Assembly: GCF_905220365.1 (NCBI RefSeq)
Contig: NC_061134.1
Location: 12,849,001-12,913,000 of the forward strand
DNA length: 64,000 nt
Source of the DNA: Vanessa cardui
Lineage: Eukaryota > Arthropoda > Insecta > Lepidoptera > Nymphalidae
Direction: 5' to 3'
Shown: positions 25,621-37,401 of the stretch, piece by piece
Layout of the letters: every line of letters begins with the position of its first letter
Position numbering within the stretch: the stretch's first letter is position 1
The notes under the pieces: generated by a model
Seen by the model: only the letters and a program-made list of their open reading frames with translations
The model's database searches: none
Told to the model about the DNA's origin: nothing
Translations under genes and position numbers: made by a program

Positions 25621-25908
25621 AAAGTTGCCACTGCTGGGCTAAGGGCCTCCTCTCCCATTAAGGAGAGGGTGTGGAACATATTCCACCACGCTGTTCTAAT
25701 GCGGCTTTGTGGAATGCACATGTGGCAGAATTTCTATGAAATATGTCACATGCAGGTTTCCTCACGATGTTTTCCTACACTGCCGAGCACGAGTTCAATT
25801 ATAAACACAAATTAAGCACATATATATAGTGGTGCTTGTCTGGGTTTGAACCCGAAATCATCGCTTAAGATGCACGCACTCCAACCACTGGGCCATCTCG
25901 GCTCTTCC
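25621..25908 (-). mobile_element. SINE-A copy with 10-bp target duplication
   Basis: Flanks AGAGGATATG at 25611-25620 and 25909-25918. Confidence 0.9.
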
Positions 25909-25999
25909 AGAGGATATGGACATAAAAAATACTATATAGTGTAATTAGTAGTTAAACCAGACCTCTCTCTACTTGCAATTCATTAGAAAGTCATTAACA

Positions 26000-27920
26000 A
26001 TCAGATAATAAGGAAGATTCTTAAATATTTTTTATTAGAGTTAGGATCACTTCATAATCTTTTAACAATTTTTGTTGTTACTAAATATTTATTGAGTTAA
26101 TTTAATGAAATACCATATGTATACAATCGTTATATGCGTGCAATATAATAAAATAAAATTAGAGAATTTATTAATTAAAAGACAGACAGACAGACAGACA
26201 GAAACTTACGACGTAAAGCCATATAAACCTTAAAATGTTATTTATATAAACTCAGGATAACCAAATCAATTGTATGTAGAAGTGTCAAATAAATTTTGCA
26301 ATATTCATATTAAATAATATTTATACACTGCTGAGAGAAAGACTGACCGCTTTATTTCTTATAATTTACATGACCGTTAAAATATAATGTATTTAATAAA
26401 AAAATGAATTAAATTGCATTAAAATCTAGAAGCTATTGACCAACATTCTATTAGTAAGTAAAACCTATTTTCCTTTAATTTTTAATCAGTTGTACTAAAA
26501 ATATTGTATCGTCAATTTAATTTCTGATGTCTGTTACGTAAGGTCATTAACCCCGAATATATCAATACAAAATACCAATGTTAAGATCTTAGTGACCATA
26601 AAAGTTCGGTTAAAAATTGTACAATAGAACTGCCAAAAATGTCCGATAGCCCCTTGGAAGCGTTCATAGATAAGGCAGGCTAATAGCGTTCTAAATGTGT
26701 CCACTATTTTAAAGTCGCTTTTGATCGGTATAAGATTTTACTTTTCATTTTCGCTTTTATGGTATTCTTGCCAATAATGTTACTGGCCCCCAAATAAATA
26801 TTAGAAATATTGAAGAAGATATAAACAAATATAAAAGCGATATGTGGCATGGTACACGCGCTTGAAACAAAGTTTGTCGTTAAATAACAGACGTTTGGGT
26901 AAAATTAAATGGCAAAAAATAGTATGCAATAAAAAGAGAATGAAATAATATAGTCGCCCATAAGGGACACAACATTTATTCTTTTTTAAAAGAACTTCCA
27001 AAAGTTCCAAAAATAAATTTCGTTAGAATTTAACGTGTCCTATTTTATTTCAACATTTACGTACATGGCCTAACTTTAAGTCTTTTTTGGACAAAATTTA
27101 GTTGGTTTGAAAACCCTAATTACAAATATTACTAAATATAAACTCCTTTTTAATACACGATAGTATTCTGTTTTCAAAATTGTAGTTTCTCTTCAGGTAT
27201 TATATACAAAGTCAATAAAATGAAAAAAGTCTCAAATAATGCTATATGTTTTGTGCCATTACTGTACCAGTTGAAAGCAGATTCATAGTAAATTGATAAT
27301 GTACATCAAATATGTAACAAAAGTTACCGATTTAATCCATCATACATTTTATCTTATCAGTGATCAAAATTTGCTTGTAGTGCTTTCTACTCGTTATATC
27401 TCTATTCCTTATCTCTCAACAGTCTATCCAACATTACTTTTATCATTTATGAACATTGGAATAAAGGTATTCTTGTCTGGAAGAAACGGCTAAGACATGA
27501 GACCTACAATTCTTTTATGGAATACAATAATGTAAAAATAAAATATTACTATTTCATAAGTAAAACAAACACTGTTTTACTTATGAATTATTTATATTAT
27601 ATTGTATATAACAATAATATTATATATACAGGATAACAGAAGAATTCCCCACTGGATAAGAAACCTACGTTTTAACCGAATATCCTAATTTTAAAGCCGG
27701 AAAACACCAATGAGGTTTTATATAATTTACTTGTGCTTATAATTTATAAATAAATTCTTAAATTCAATGCCATCAACCTATTGTAGACTGTAACTTTTCC
27801 GTAACATGATGCGTGTTAAATTTACCATTAATAAGCATTATAAAAAAAGTCTTGTATGAGTACTTCGTAAACATAAATGTAATAAGTAACATAAGTGTTA
27901 GTTTTTTGTTTATCTGTATG
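26000..27920. other. intergenic/intronic DNA, nothing recognised
   Basis: AT-rich, a GACA microsatellite only. Short open frames here have poly-AT composition and no support. Confidence 0.75.
26182..26203. repeat. (GACA)n microsatellite
   Basis: Five units of GACA/CAGA. Confidence 0.9.
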
Positions 27921-27925
27921 TATAA

Positions 27926-28047
27926 CTAGCGACCCGCCCGGCTTCGCACGGGTGCATTTATTGTGCAGTGATGCTAATTGCACCCGTGCATATGCATTTC
28001 GTTTATTTACGACAACACATATCACATTAGAAACTTCTAAAATTATC
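27926..28047 (-). mobile_element. Helitron-X, 3' half (interrupted by the LINE)
   Basis: On minus the segment ends in the family 3' terminus: GC hairpin around CCCG...CGGG followed by CTAG next to T. It breaks off at AAAATTATC exactly where intact copies (37402-37653) continue into CAGTG. The other half is at 31418-31531. Confidence 0.8.
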
Positions 28048-31000
28048 TTTTTTTTTTTTATGGAATAGGTGGCAAACGAGCAGGAGGCTCACCTGATGGA
28101 AAGTGACTACCACCGCCCATGGACATCTGCAACACCAGGGGGCTTGCAGGTGCGTTGCCGGCCTTTGAGAAAGGAGTAGGCTCTTTTCTTGAAGGTTCCC
28201 ATGTCGTATCGGTTCGGAAAAACCGCCGGCGACAGCTGGTTCCACAGAGTGGTTGTGCGAGGCAGAAAATGTCTAAGAAATCGCGCTGTTGTGGATTTTC
28301 GGACATCAAGATGGTGCGGGTGAAACTTAGAATTTTGACGAGATGTCCGAAGGTGAAATTCAGCAGCCGGGATTAATCCGAACAATTCCTCGGAACATTC
28401 CCCGTGAAAAATTCGGTAGAAGATGCAGAGTGGTCCAACATCTCTACGCAAAGCCAAAGGATCAAGGAGATCGGAAAGGGCTTGATCGTCGATAATTCGA
28501 GCCGCTCTACGTTGGATGCGGTCAAATGGAAGGAGCTGGTACTGGGGAGCACCCGCCCAGAGGTGAGAGCAGTACTCCATGTGAGGCCGAATTTGCGCCT
28601 TGTAAAGTTTTAGGCGATGGGCCGACGTGAAGTACTGTCTCGCCTTGCTGAGCACACCGAGCTTCTTTGAAGCCAATTTGGCTTTGCCTTCCAATTGACC
28701 GCGGAACTGAACGAGGCTCGAAATATCAACGCCAAGTATTCCGATACAACCTGTAGCGGCTATCGGGATGTTCTCAAATCGTGGAGATACGACAAATGGT
28801 GTTTTTTTAGCGGTTAACGCGCAAACTTGCGTCTTTTTGGGGTTGAAATGGACTAAATTTAGCCGGCCCCAGTTCGAGACTTCGTTTAACGAAGACTCGA
28901 TTTCAGACACAACACAAGTTTGTTCCGGTTTTCTTCGACGTTTTCCCGAGAAATATTAGCGCGGCCGGTGTATAAGGTGTCAACGGTACTGTCGTCTGCA
29001 TAGCAATGAATGTTCCCGATTTGCAACAAATCATTGATATGCAGAAGAAACAGAGTGGGTGATAGGACGCAGCCTTGTGGAACACCAGCATTGACGAATT
29101 TTAAGTCAGAGCATGCACCGTCGACAACGACCTTGATGCTCCGATCTGCCAAAAAGCTGGTAATCCAATTGCATAATTTCCCGGGAAGCCCATAAGAAGG
29201 AAGCTTCGAAAGAAGCGCTTTGTGCCATACGCGATCGAAGGCCTTCGCTATGTCCAAGCTGGCTGCTAATGCCTCCCCCTTGCTCTCAACTGCTTCAGCC
29301 CACCTGTGAGTAAGGTAAACTAGAAGATCACCGGCTGAGCGACCCCGACGGAAACCGTACTGGCGGTCACTAATCAGCTGATTCTCCTCTAGGTACCGCA
29401 GGAGCTGGCAGTTAATAAGGGACTCCATTATCTTGGAGAGCAAGGAGGTGATGGCTATAGGCCTATAATTGGACGGATCTGAGCGGTTGCCTTTTTTAGG
29501 GATCGGATGCACCAAAGCAGTCTTCCAGGAGTTCGGGACGACGCCTAATGCGTAGGATTGCCGGAAAAGACGCGTTAAGACCGGTGCCAACTCGGGAGCA
29601 CATGTCCGTAGCACGATTGGAGGGATGCCATCGGGTCCACTCGACTTGTGAATGTCCAAGGAAAGAAGTGCTTTCCGAACTGCACTTTGCCGAAATTTAA
29701 CCTCCGGCATCGTCGTATCACATCGCGGGATTGATGGAGGTGACTTTCCTTGGTCATCCAGAGTCGAGTTCGACGCGAAGAGAGACCCTAAAAGATCGGC
29801 CTTCTCCTTCGCGGTATGGGCCAATGACTCACCGTCCCTGTGCAAAGACGGAAAAGAAGGCTGACAGAAATTCCCTAGGACAGCCTTAGCGAGAGACCAG
29901 AACGCACGTGTTCCTGATGGGAAGCGCACCAGTCTCTCGCCAATTCTGCCAATGTACTTCGACTTCGCCTCAGCTATCACGTTTTTGAAGGACCTGGAGG
30001 CAGAGTTATATTCCTTTCTGAATGTGCTGGTGTTTGTATCACGAGACGCCGATGCGTTAGCCCAGTCTTGGTAGCGTTCCCATTTTCGGCGTGAAGCCGT
30101 CTTACAGAGGCGACCAAACCAGGGCTGGGACTTGCCACCAATGGGCACCGCAGAATATGGAATGAAAAGTTCCATACCCTGAAGCACCACATCGGCGACA
30201 GAGTCAGCAACAACGCTCGGATCATCCATCGAGAAACAAACTCGCCCCCATGGGTAAGATGCAAAGAAGGACCGCATCCCATCCCAATCTGCTGACTTGT
30301 AGTGCCACACGCGACGACAGCCCGCGAAACGAGGTCGTGAGTACCGTGCAACTGGCACTGTACTCCGGACGAGACAGTGGTCCGACGAGCCCAGAGGGGG
30401 ATCGACGACAATCTTATAGCCGTCCGGATGCGAAGTCAGCAGAAGGTCCAACAGGGAAGGTGTATGATCCTCCACGTCCGGTATTCGCGTTGGCGAGGTG
30501 ACCAGTTGTGTCAAATCATAAGCCAAAGCGAAGTCGAGAACAGATCTACCCGCATGATCAGTGGTGCGTGATCCAAGCCACTCTGTATGATGAGCATTGA
30601 AATCGCCCAGAATAATGATCTCTGCGGATGGAGTCTGCTGCAGCACGGAATCTGTAGCCAATTGGACGTGCTCAACCAGTCGGTCGGTTTCGGCATTACC
30701 GCTATGGGACCTATAAAGGCACGCGTAGATTCGCGGATGGTCGTCGCAGTCTACGCGCAGCCAGATAATTGATAGGTCCTGCCCTTCAAGGCTGCCGAGG
30801 CGTCGAGAGCAGATATCATCTCTGACGTAAACGCACACCCCAGCTCGTGGCACAAAAGTATGCTCCAATTTGTACCCGGGGTAAGAGAGAAAAGACGTAT
30901 CGGCAGGAGAAGATATCTGGGTCTCGGTAAGAAAGAGCAAGGCCGGCTTCGCCGTCTCAAGGTGAAAGTGAACGGCATTCAAGTTGGAGTTGAGTCCCCT

Positions 31001-31400
31001 TATGTTGCAGAAGTCCACAGCGAGTGTGGTAGGGGTTGCCTTATGATGCCTGCTCCGCTTGCCCCGAACAGTGGCGAGCGCAAAATTGCCCCCCCCCAGA
31101 ATTCGGAGGGCAGCCTGGGCATCCCTGCTCAGGCGGTGTACGTCCTGAGCATGGATGCCCAGAGAGGGATTCTCCATCGCAGTCGCTGATGGTACCCTCC
31201 TGGGGTAATGTCACCAAATTCTGCACAACCATGTTTTGGGGGGAGAGGGATCGGGCCTCCGGAACTCTCACTTACCGGACGAAACGCGGTAGCATAGCTA
31301 CCACTTCACGCCGATTTTAAGTGAGAGAGTGGTACTTCCCCGGGCGTGCCGGCCCATTCGACTGCAACCGAGAGGTATGCAGTGTGGCACTACCACTTGA
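28048..31400 (-). mobile_element. near full-length non-LTR retrotransposon (LINE, Jockey/CR1-like, YADD), frameshifted
   Basis: Read on the minus strand, the element starts near 31400, has about 220 bp of leader, a long endonuclease/reverse transcriptase ORF, a short 3' UTR, and ends in a 12-nt poly(A) (poly(T) at 28048-28059 on plus). It is more GC-rich than its surroundings. No RNase H is seen and I found no separate ORF1, so the 5' end may be truncated or the element may be single-ORF. It is inserted inside a Helitron-X copy: the two Helitron halves are 27926-28047 and 31418-31531. The clade is judged from motif style only; Daphne, Jockey or CR1 are all possible. Confidence 0.9.
28107..31177 (-). 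pseudogene. LINE endonuclease/reverse transcriptase ORF, broken by one frameshift
   Basis: The first frame (31177-28886) gives 763 residues. An AP-like endonuclease comes first: CNIRGL (about 57), LTETQ (83), ILGDFNAHHTEW (189-200), SSDHCLV (264). The reverse transcriptase lies at roughly 500-745: KSSGPDGIPPIVL, NYRPIAITSLLSKIME, QYGFRRGRSAGDLL, SLDIAKAFDRVWH, GVPQGCVLSPTLF, and the catalytic CYADDSTVD. The frame is then lost at a 5-bp tandem duplication (CACAA twice, 28908-28917 on plus). The C-terminal portion continues in another frame down to 28107 with NWGRLNLVHFNPKKT and the family tail FPNRYDMGTFKKRAYSFLKG. No other interruption was seen, so inactivation looks recent and single-step. 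Confidence 0.92.
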
Positions 31401-31417
31401 ATCAGTGTGTCTTTACT

Positions 31418-31531
31418 CAGTGTGTCTTTACTATATTGTCCACGTATTACATACAAAAACCTCTCTAATCACTCTATCTTTAAAAAAAACCGCATCAAAA
31501 TCCATCTAAACATACATAGGGACAGATAGAT
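31418..31531 (-). mobile_element. Helitron-X, 5' half (interrupted by the LINE)
   Basis: Continues the Helitron-X consensus beyond the LINE (TTTACTATATTGTCCACG, then ACCGCATCAAAATCC and CATACATAGGGACAG). The extreme 5' end of the family is missing. A perfect 15-bp tandem repeat, CAGTGTGTCTTTACT, lies at 31403-31417 and 31418-31432, at the junction. Confidence 0.78.
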
Positions 31532-31580
31532 TTACAGAAATCTGACAGAATGACATTACTTACGTATATATTACTTTACT

Positions 31581-31868
31581 TGATGGTAGGGCTTTGTGCA
31601 AGCCCGTCTGGGTAGGTACCACCCACACACCAGTTATTCTACCGCCAAATAACAGTACTCAGTATTGTTGTGTTTCGGTTTAAAGGGTGAATGAGCCAGT
31701 GTAACTACAGGCACAAGGGACAAAACATCTTAGTTCCCAAGGCTGGTGGCACATTGACAATGTAAGGAATAGTTAATATTTCTAACAGCGTCATTGTCTA
31801 TGGGTGATGGTGACCACTTACCATTAGCTGACTCATATGCTCGTCCGCCGACCTATACCATAAAAAAA
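31581..31868 (-). mobile_element. SINE-B copy with poly(A)
   Basis: Starts TGATGGTAGGGCTTTGTGC; ends CCTATACCATAAAAAAA. Sits between the LINE/Helitron block and the orphan ORF. Confidence 0.85.
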
Positions 31869-31869
31869 C

Positions 31870-31902
31870 AGTCTTAAGCGACTTTGTTTTATGCTATGAA
31901 AT
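31870..31902 (-). mobile_element. Helitron-X 5' tip fragment
   Basis: On minus, CATAGCATAAAACAAAGTCG matches the start of intact Helitron-X copies (CATAGTATAAAACAAAGTCG). It is cut after about 30 nt by the adjoining SINE-B (31581-31868) and supplies the stop codon of the orphan ORF. Confidence 0.6.
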
Positions 31903-32194
31903 AATAATCATTGGTAGTAAATCTAGTGACACTAAACTGTAAATAATTGAACAATATTTTTACGCTGTCGTGATCAATTTTCATCAGTTGTTTTTTTTCT
32001 AAACACTCGTTTAAGCCAACTAAAGCATAATAGAAATAATCCACAGCTTTTTCGTGGAAAAACTCGGCGTCGGTGTCGGTATCAAGTGTCAGTTGGTGGT
32101 TCATATACTTTCGACGGTTTTTGTTTTTCATTTTCCTTTTCCTCTCGTTTTGTGTGAGAGTTTCGTTGGCGACAGATAAAAATAACATTTTCAT
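31889..32194 (-). CDS. 101-codon orphan ORF of unknown function, possibly a gene fragment
   Basis: True ATG start at 32194 and TAA stop at 31889-31891. The first third is basic (NERKRKMKNKNRRKYMNH). An acidic DTDTDAEFF stretch follows, then an amphipathic part (HEKAVDYFYYALVGLNECLE, HDSVKILFNYLQ). Synonymous positions look coding-like (runs such as GATACCGACACCGACGCCGAG) compared with the AT-rich flanks. The last three codons and stop appear to come from a Helitron-X 5' tip (CATAGCATAAAACAAAGTCG). I do not recognise the family. A faint likeness to the AF4/FMR2 (Lilliputian) C-terminal domain was noticed but is far from secure. It could be an exon, a captured fragment, or chance. Confidence 0.35.
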   Translation of the reverse strand: MKMLFLSVANETLTQNERKRKMKNKNRRKYMNHQLTLDTDTDAEFFHEKAVDYFYYALVGLNECLEKKQLMKIDHDSVKILFNYLQFSVTRFTTNDYYFIA

Positions 32195-32399
32195 TGTTTT
32201 TTTTTTTTTAAACCAGGATTTTAAATATTATCTGTACCAACATTTTATTTTCAGATATATATCGTTTTATAAGATTGTATATGTGACATCGGGTAACTTT
32301 TTTTTTTTAAATCGTTAGTGAGAGATCTTGTTATGAGTTAATTTTTTGTTTATCCCTCGGGAAGTTATTAAAATCGAACGAGCTTTCGTGGAATCATTT

Positions 32400-33580
32400 A
32401 ACAAACAAGAGGAACAATTAAATACTACCCAAAGTAATACTCTACAGCAAAACGGATGTGAATATTTTTTCACAAGGTTTTATATATGAAATTAATACCA
32501 AGATCATAATCATAGCATTTTTTTGACAACTGTTAAGAATTTTACTTGAAAGGTTCTAAGAAACCATCAATTAGTAAAAACACCACATTATACAGCCTAT
32601 GTTCTCTATCGAAGAATACATATCTGACAAAAATGCTTGTATTAAATAATTGATCTGATCTCGGGTAGAAGTTACTGGTTGTTGCATATGTAAATGAGCT
32701 CGTAGAAATATAGCACAACGTATTTCCGATCCCTTGGTTGTTTGTGTAAAGATGGCATAAGGATTGGCTTACAATTTTTGGGATTTGTTGTCCGATAATC
32801 GTATATCTCCAGACATATTGTCAGTTTATCCTGTATTTATGTATTTGTATCGATGTTACTTTGATGTGTATGCAATATGCATGTTTTTATTAATATCTAT
32901 GTGTATATATTTCGGTTTAAATTGTCTATCACTAATAGATTCGTCTCCCACCTTACCTTATTGTTCTCACTTCACCCTCCTAAAAATAATAATCTATACT
33001 ATATTAATTAAAACGAAGTTATTTAAAGAATAACTAAAATAGGAAACTAATAACAAAACTAGTTAGGAGTATATCATGTAGTAAGGAGTATGTATACGTC
33101 CAAATCTATATAATATTTTTCTATAATATTTGACAGTGCGTCAGAAGGTTTTGTTATATAGAGATAGGCTCTATGCTAAAGGACTTTATAGTAATAATTA
33201 GTATATATATTGTATATAGTCAGCAAACACAGGGTCGGTTTAAGGGTAGGTTAACCGGGGTAATTGCTCTGGGGCCTCCATTTTAGAGATTCCGACGAAT
33301 TAAACAGTATCTAGAAATAGCCAAATGATAATAATTTTGCTTATTACTGTTTGAACAGTTACAGATATAAGTAAATAAATAATAGCTTAGTGATTGAAAT
33401 TCAAATATTCATTATTCACAATATTCTCCACGCCTCTGTTGCTTCAGAGCCTCCAGAACCTTAAATTACACTCAGACCAAACTTGATCAAAAAGTCAATA
33501 ATGACAATTAAACGAAAATATTTACCAGCAGTTGAAGCGTGTATGGGAAGTTTTAGAATATAATACTGCCATTAAAATAG
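32400..33580. other. intergenic/intronic DNA, nothing recognised
   Basis: AT-rich. The frame at 32764-33033 is hydrophobic, AT-driven and lacks an ATG context; not called. Confidence 0.7.
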
Positions 33581-33592
33581 AACCACGCTTCA

Positions 33593-33961
33593 CAGTGGCG
33601 GATTTACCAATAGGCTAAGTAGGATGGAGCTGGAGCGGCAATTTAGCCCAAATTATCTTTATCTTAAAGTAATAAAAAAAAATCTTATAATTATATGTAT
33701 ACACATTACGTCCGTAATCCGTATACTTGTCACTACATAAAGGGTTGCAAAAATAATCTATTAACTGACAGAAATATCACTTATTTAGTTCATATACATA
33801 CTAATAACGGGAAAAGGCCGATGTAATGAGGACGATAGAAAACAAATCATAAATTGTGATTGTGAACTAGACAAACGTATCGAATTTTAAAAGTCAGCAG
33901 GGGCGGCAAAAATCGAATAGCCTGCTAGCCTACTAGCGGCAAATTTGTAAATCCGCCACTG
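33593..33961. mobile_element. hAT-type MITE (369 bp) with 8-bp target duplication
   Basis: 15-bp perfect terminal inverted repeat CAGTGGCGGATTTAC and identical 8-bp flanks ACGCTTCA at 33585-33592 and 33962-33969, the hAT signature. No transposase coding. Confidence 0.88.
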
Positions 33962-33989
33962 ACGCTTCACACTTAAAACCCGCCTTAAA

Positions 33990-34182
33990 TCTTTATTAAT
34001 ATTATAAATGTGAAAGTAACTCTGTGTGTCTATCGTTCTTTCACGACCAAACCGCTAAACAGAATTTAATGAAATTTGGTATGACGTAAACTTGAACTCC
34101 AAAAATAGACACAGGCTACTTTTTGCCTAACACATGACAGCTAACATCCTAATATGTGAGTGGAGCCGCGTGCGACCACTAG
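33990..34182 (+). mobile_element. Helitron-Z, short non-autonomous copy
   Basis: Starts TCTTTATTAATATTATAAAT, contains CTTTCACGACCAAACCGC and AATTTAATGAAATTTGGTAT, and ends in a GC-rich stretch followed by CTAG before T. Confidence 0.65.
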
Positions 34183-34232
34183 TTAAGACTATAAATGTGA
34201 CAAACACTTCTGGTTCTTGTAAAAGATAACAA

Positions 34233-34515
34233 TTTTTTTTTATGGTATAGGTTGGCGGACGAGCATATGGGCACCTGATGGTAAGTGGTCACCATCACCC
34301 ATAGACAATGACGCTGTAAGAAATATTACGGATTCCTTACATCGTCAATGCGCCACCAACCTTGGGAACTAAGATGTCATGTCCCTTGTGCCTGTAGTTA
34401 CACTGGCTCACTCACCCTTCAAACCGGAACACAACAATACTGAGTACTGTTATTTGGTGGTAAAATAACTGATGAGTGGGTGGTACCCACTCAGACGGAC
34501 AAAACCCTACCACCA
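34233..34515 (+). mobile_element. SINE-B copy
   Basis: Complete family sequence with poly(T) start, opposite in sense to the 31581 copy. Confidence 0.85.
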
Positions 34516-34824
34516 TAAAGATATATTATTATTTCTACAGAACCTTTTAAATGATATCTTTTTTTCGATACATCGCGTAAAGTTTGCTCTTATCCAAATT
34601 CATCTGAAAACTCGTTACGCGAGATCAGCGGGCCTGGATTTGTTTTCCGGGCTAAGCCATTTCCTCAATATAATTCCTTATTGCTCCAAATTGAAATTGG
34701 TCGAGACTCGTTCAATTTGCTCGAAAATTCGTAGGTAAAGTTTTGTTTAACTTGTGAAAATGATATGTATACATGTATATAAAACTTTGATTATGAATAT
34801 TACAAGATCTTTCTGCTTATATTG

Positions 34825-35050
34825 AAATATATTTCCCACTGCTGGGCAAAGTTTCTTCTCATGAAGAGCTTTTGAAGCTCTAGTGCACTATTCCATTGTA
34901 AATTGTTGATAACACATGTGGAAGGATTTCATACGAGTAATTTTCCTCACAATTTTTTTCTCTGGGATTTAGAACGTAATGACATATAAATACGTAATTA
35001 AATAAATGATAATTGATTAGTGCTTATCAGGGTAAATCCGCGGCCTTTGT
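34825..35050 (-). mobile_element. old, diverged SINE-A copy
   Basis: TTTCCCACTGCTGGGCAAAG tail on minus and scattered body matches (TTTTCCTCACAA); head barely recognisable. Confidence 0.5.
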
Positions 35051-36458
35051 TTCCATTGGTGTAAATCGAATCTATATAATAATAAATAATTCGGTAAAAA
35101 TGAAGATGTAGATTTTATTCCACATCAAGTGTTGGTATATCGCATCTCACGATTTTAAACATAACTGTTTTCGGCCTATCCACTCTGCCATTATGACGAT
35201 AACGTCATGATAATTATTTATTTATTTTTGAATTTTAGTTTGAATATTTTTTAACACAACTGAATTTAGAGACCTATTTGATAACAGAGCTAACCCTTAA
35301 TTACCTACGGTTTTGTTAATGAATGTTACTTAATACAACTATGGGTCTATTTTTTTTTCATACCTGATATTACACTGGCTCACTCGTATCGGAATAAGCA
35401 ATACAAAGTAAGGTTTTCGTTAGAGAAAAATTGGTACACATACGGGGATTGTACTTAAAGCCACCAGTAAAAGTAAATAGTTTTCAATGGCACTTCGGTT
35501 GTGTGCCAACGAACGTCGGACAAAAGTCCGCGGAATGAAAACGTTTTAAAATAAATAAAACAACCAAATAGTTCCTTTATCAATATAATTAAACATCAGT
35601 TACTTATTACTGGACACAGAGATTCGTCGAAATCGTTGTGTATCTTTAAAAGTCGCTTAAAAATCCGATCATTTCTTAATAATCTATGAAATGTATGTGT
35701 GTATGAAATAATATACAGTTTACATAATTTTACACATATATTTTGATTATTGTTATGTTTAGATATGTGTAGTTTATGCATATATTTATTATAAGATTTC
35801 TTGGGTAATAATTATTGCCTCTCTCATATTTAAATGCAAATACCTGTTCTATTACAATACTTTTTTCAGACAATCTTGTCTTTGAGAAATCGTTCTTCTT
35901 TCTTTGCGCACCATTTTTGTTTTAATTTATTTCGTCAGTTACTTATATGTTTTGCATTAAAGTATTTAAAACATATAAATAAAAAAGTCAACACAATAAT
36001 TCAAGTATTTTATAGAGAAACGTATTTATTAACTAAAATACTGTTTTTAAATTTTGTCTGTGATAAATAAAAATGACAGAGCATTTGTACAATAAAAAAC
36101 AATTATAGAAAGTTACGCTTATCAAACGAATTTTATACTAGAATGTATTTTTAAATGTAGTCTTTGACGGGCTGCGTAATTATTGTTGTCTGCGAGGGAA
36201 AATAATAAATTAACAACTCAAATTGTATAATTCGTCAAAACAATTTCACTCGGAATAATTCGTAATATTTACGACGCTTTGTATCCGAGTTGAAAACGCA
36301 CTGTTCATTTTCAAAACGGAATAAGCTTTGGTTAATTTTTTTTAAGAAATGTAATTTACTGCGCAGTAAATTATTTAAGCAACCAAATGATTTGATGACA
36401 TATTTTTTATAAGTTGCACTTCGCACCTTACATACACAGCGACGTTAATTAAACTTAT

Positions 36459-37054
36459 ATAAATAAAATTTTAACAAAAAGAAAAACCGACTTCAAACAA
36501 AACACTATTTTAAAACAAATAAAAATGCACTAAAAAATAATAAAAATAATTGCATATTTTACATATTTTTTAGAGTCCTCCTAGGTAAAATGAAATGAAA
36601 AATATTAGACTACTTAAAAGTCGATTTACGATTATATAACGTAGTTATAATTATTGGTATATTTGGAGCCGGTGTCAGCTACGTTGCCCTGGCCCCAACA
36701 ATCAAAAGAAAGAAGCGATACAAGCCCCTTGATTGATCCAGTATATTATTGTGTAAAAGGTAATTTGTAAAAAACATATTTGTTAAAGTAATCTCGTATT
36801 GTTTTTGATAGATTTACTGTAGGGTTTTATTGGCTGACACCGACTCCAAATATAACAATAATTATAATTACATTATATAATCGTAAATAGACTTTTAAGT
36901 AATCTAATATTTTTCATTTCATTTAACCTAGGAGGACTCTAAAAAATATGTAAAATATGCAATTATTTTTATTATTTTTTAGTGCATTTTTATTTGTTTT
37001 AAAATAGTGTTTTGTTTGAAGTCGGTTTTTCTTTTTGTTAAAATTTTATTTATT
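36459..37054. repeat. long inverted repeat (hairpin) of copy A
   Basis: Arms of about 221 bp with a 153-nt loop; I count about 7 mismatches between arms, most of them toward the loop. An RNA from this stretch would fold into a long double-stranded stem. Confidence 0.9.
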
Positions 37055-37401
37055 TTTTGATTTTAAGTGAAACTGATGTTGACTAACTATTTTTTTTTAA
37101 TATGGATAGATTAAGCGTTTCGTTCATATGAGTCAGAAACTACTTCGAGTACAATTTCAAAGGAAACTTGCGAATAAAGCAAAAATAGACTTTCGAAAAT
37201 GCGGATTTAATACGTCATGCGGCGTAAACCACAAGGATCCCTCGAAAGAGCTGTAATCGACCTCAGCAAAAAAACTTTGAAAAAGACCAACTATATTTCG
37301 TACATCATATGACATCACATCACATACACAAAAATTGATTAATGATAGTAAGAAATTCTGCCCCATATCGCACCCTAACTGTGAGCCGTATAGGAATTCC
37401 A

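Noticed and set aside
25534..25815. 93-codon ORF
   Set aside because: Most of it is antisense SINE-A sequence; the start is in AT-rich flank.
29977..30411. 144-codon ORF overlapping the LINE
   Set aside because: A shadow frame of the GC-rich reverse transcriptase/endonuclease ORF on the same strand.
30860..31320. ORFs opposite the LINE 5' region
   Set aside because: Antisense shadows of GC-rich LINE DNA, with no recognisable domain.
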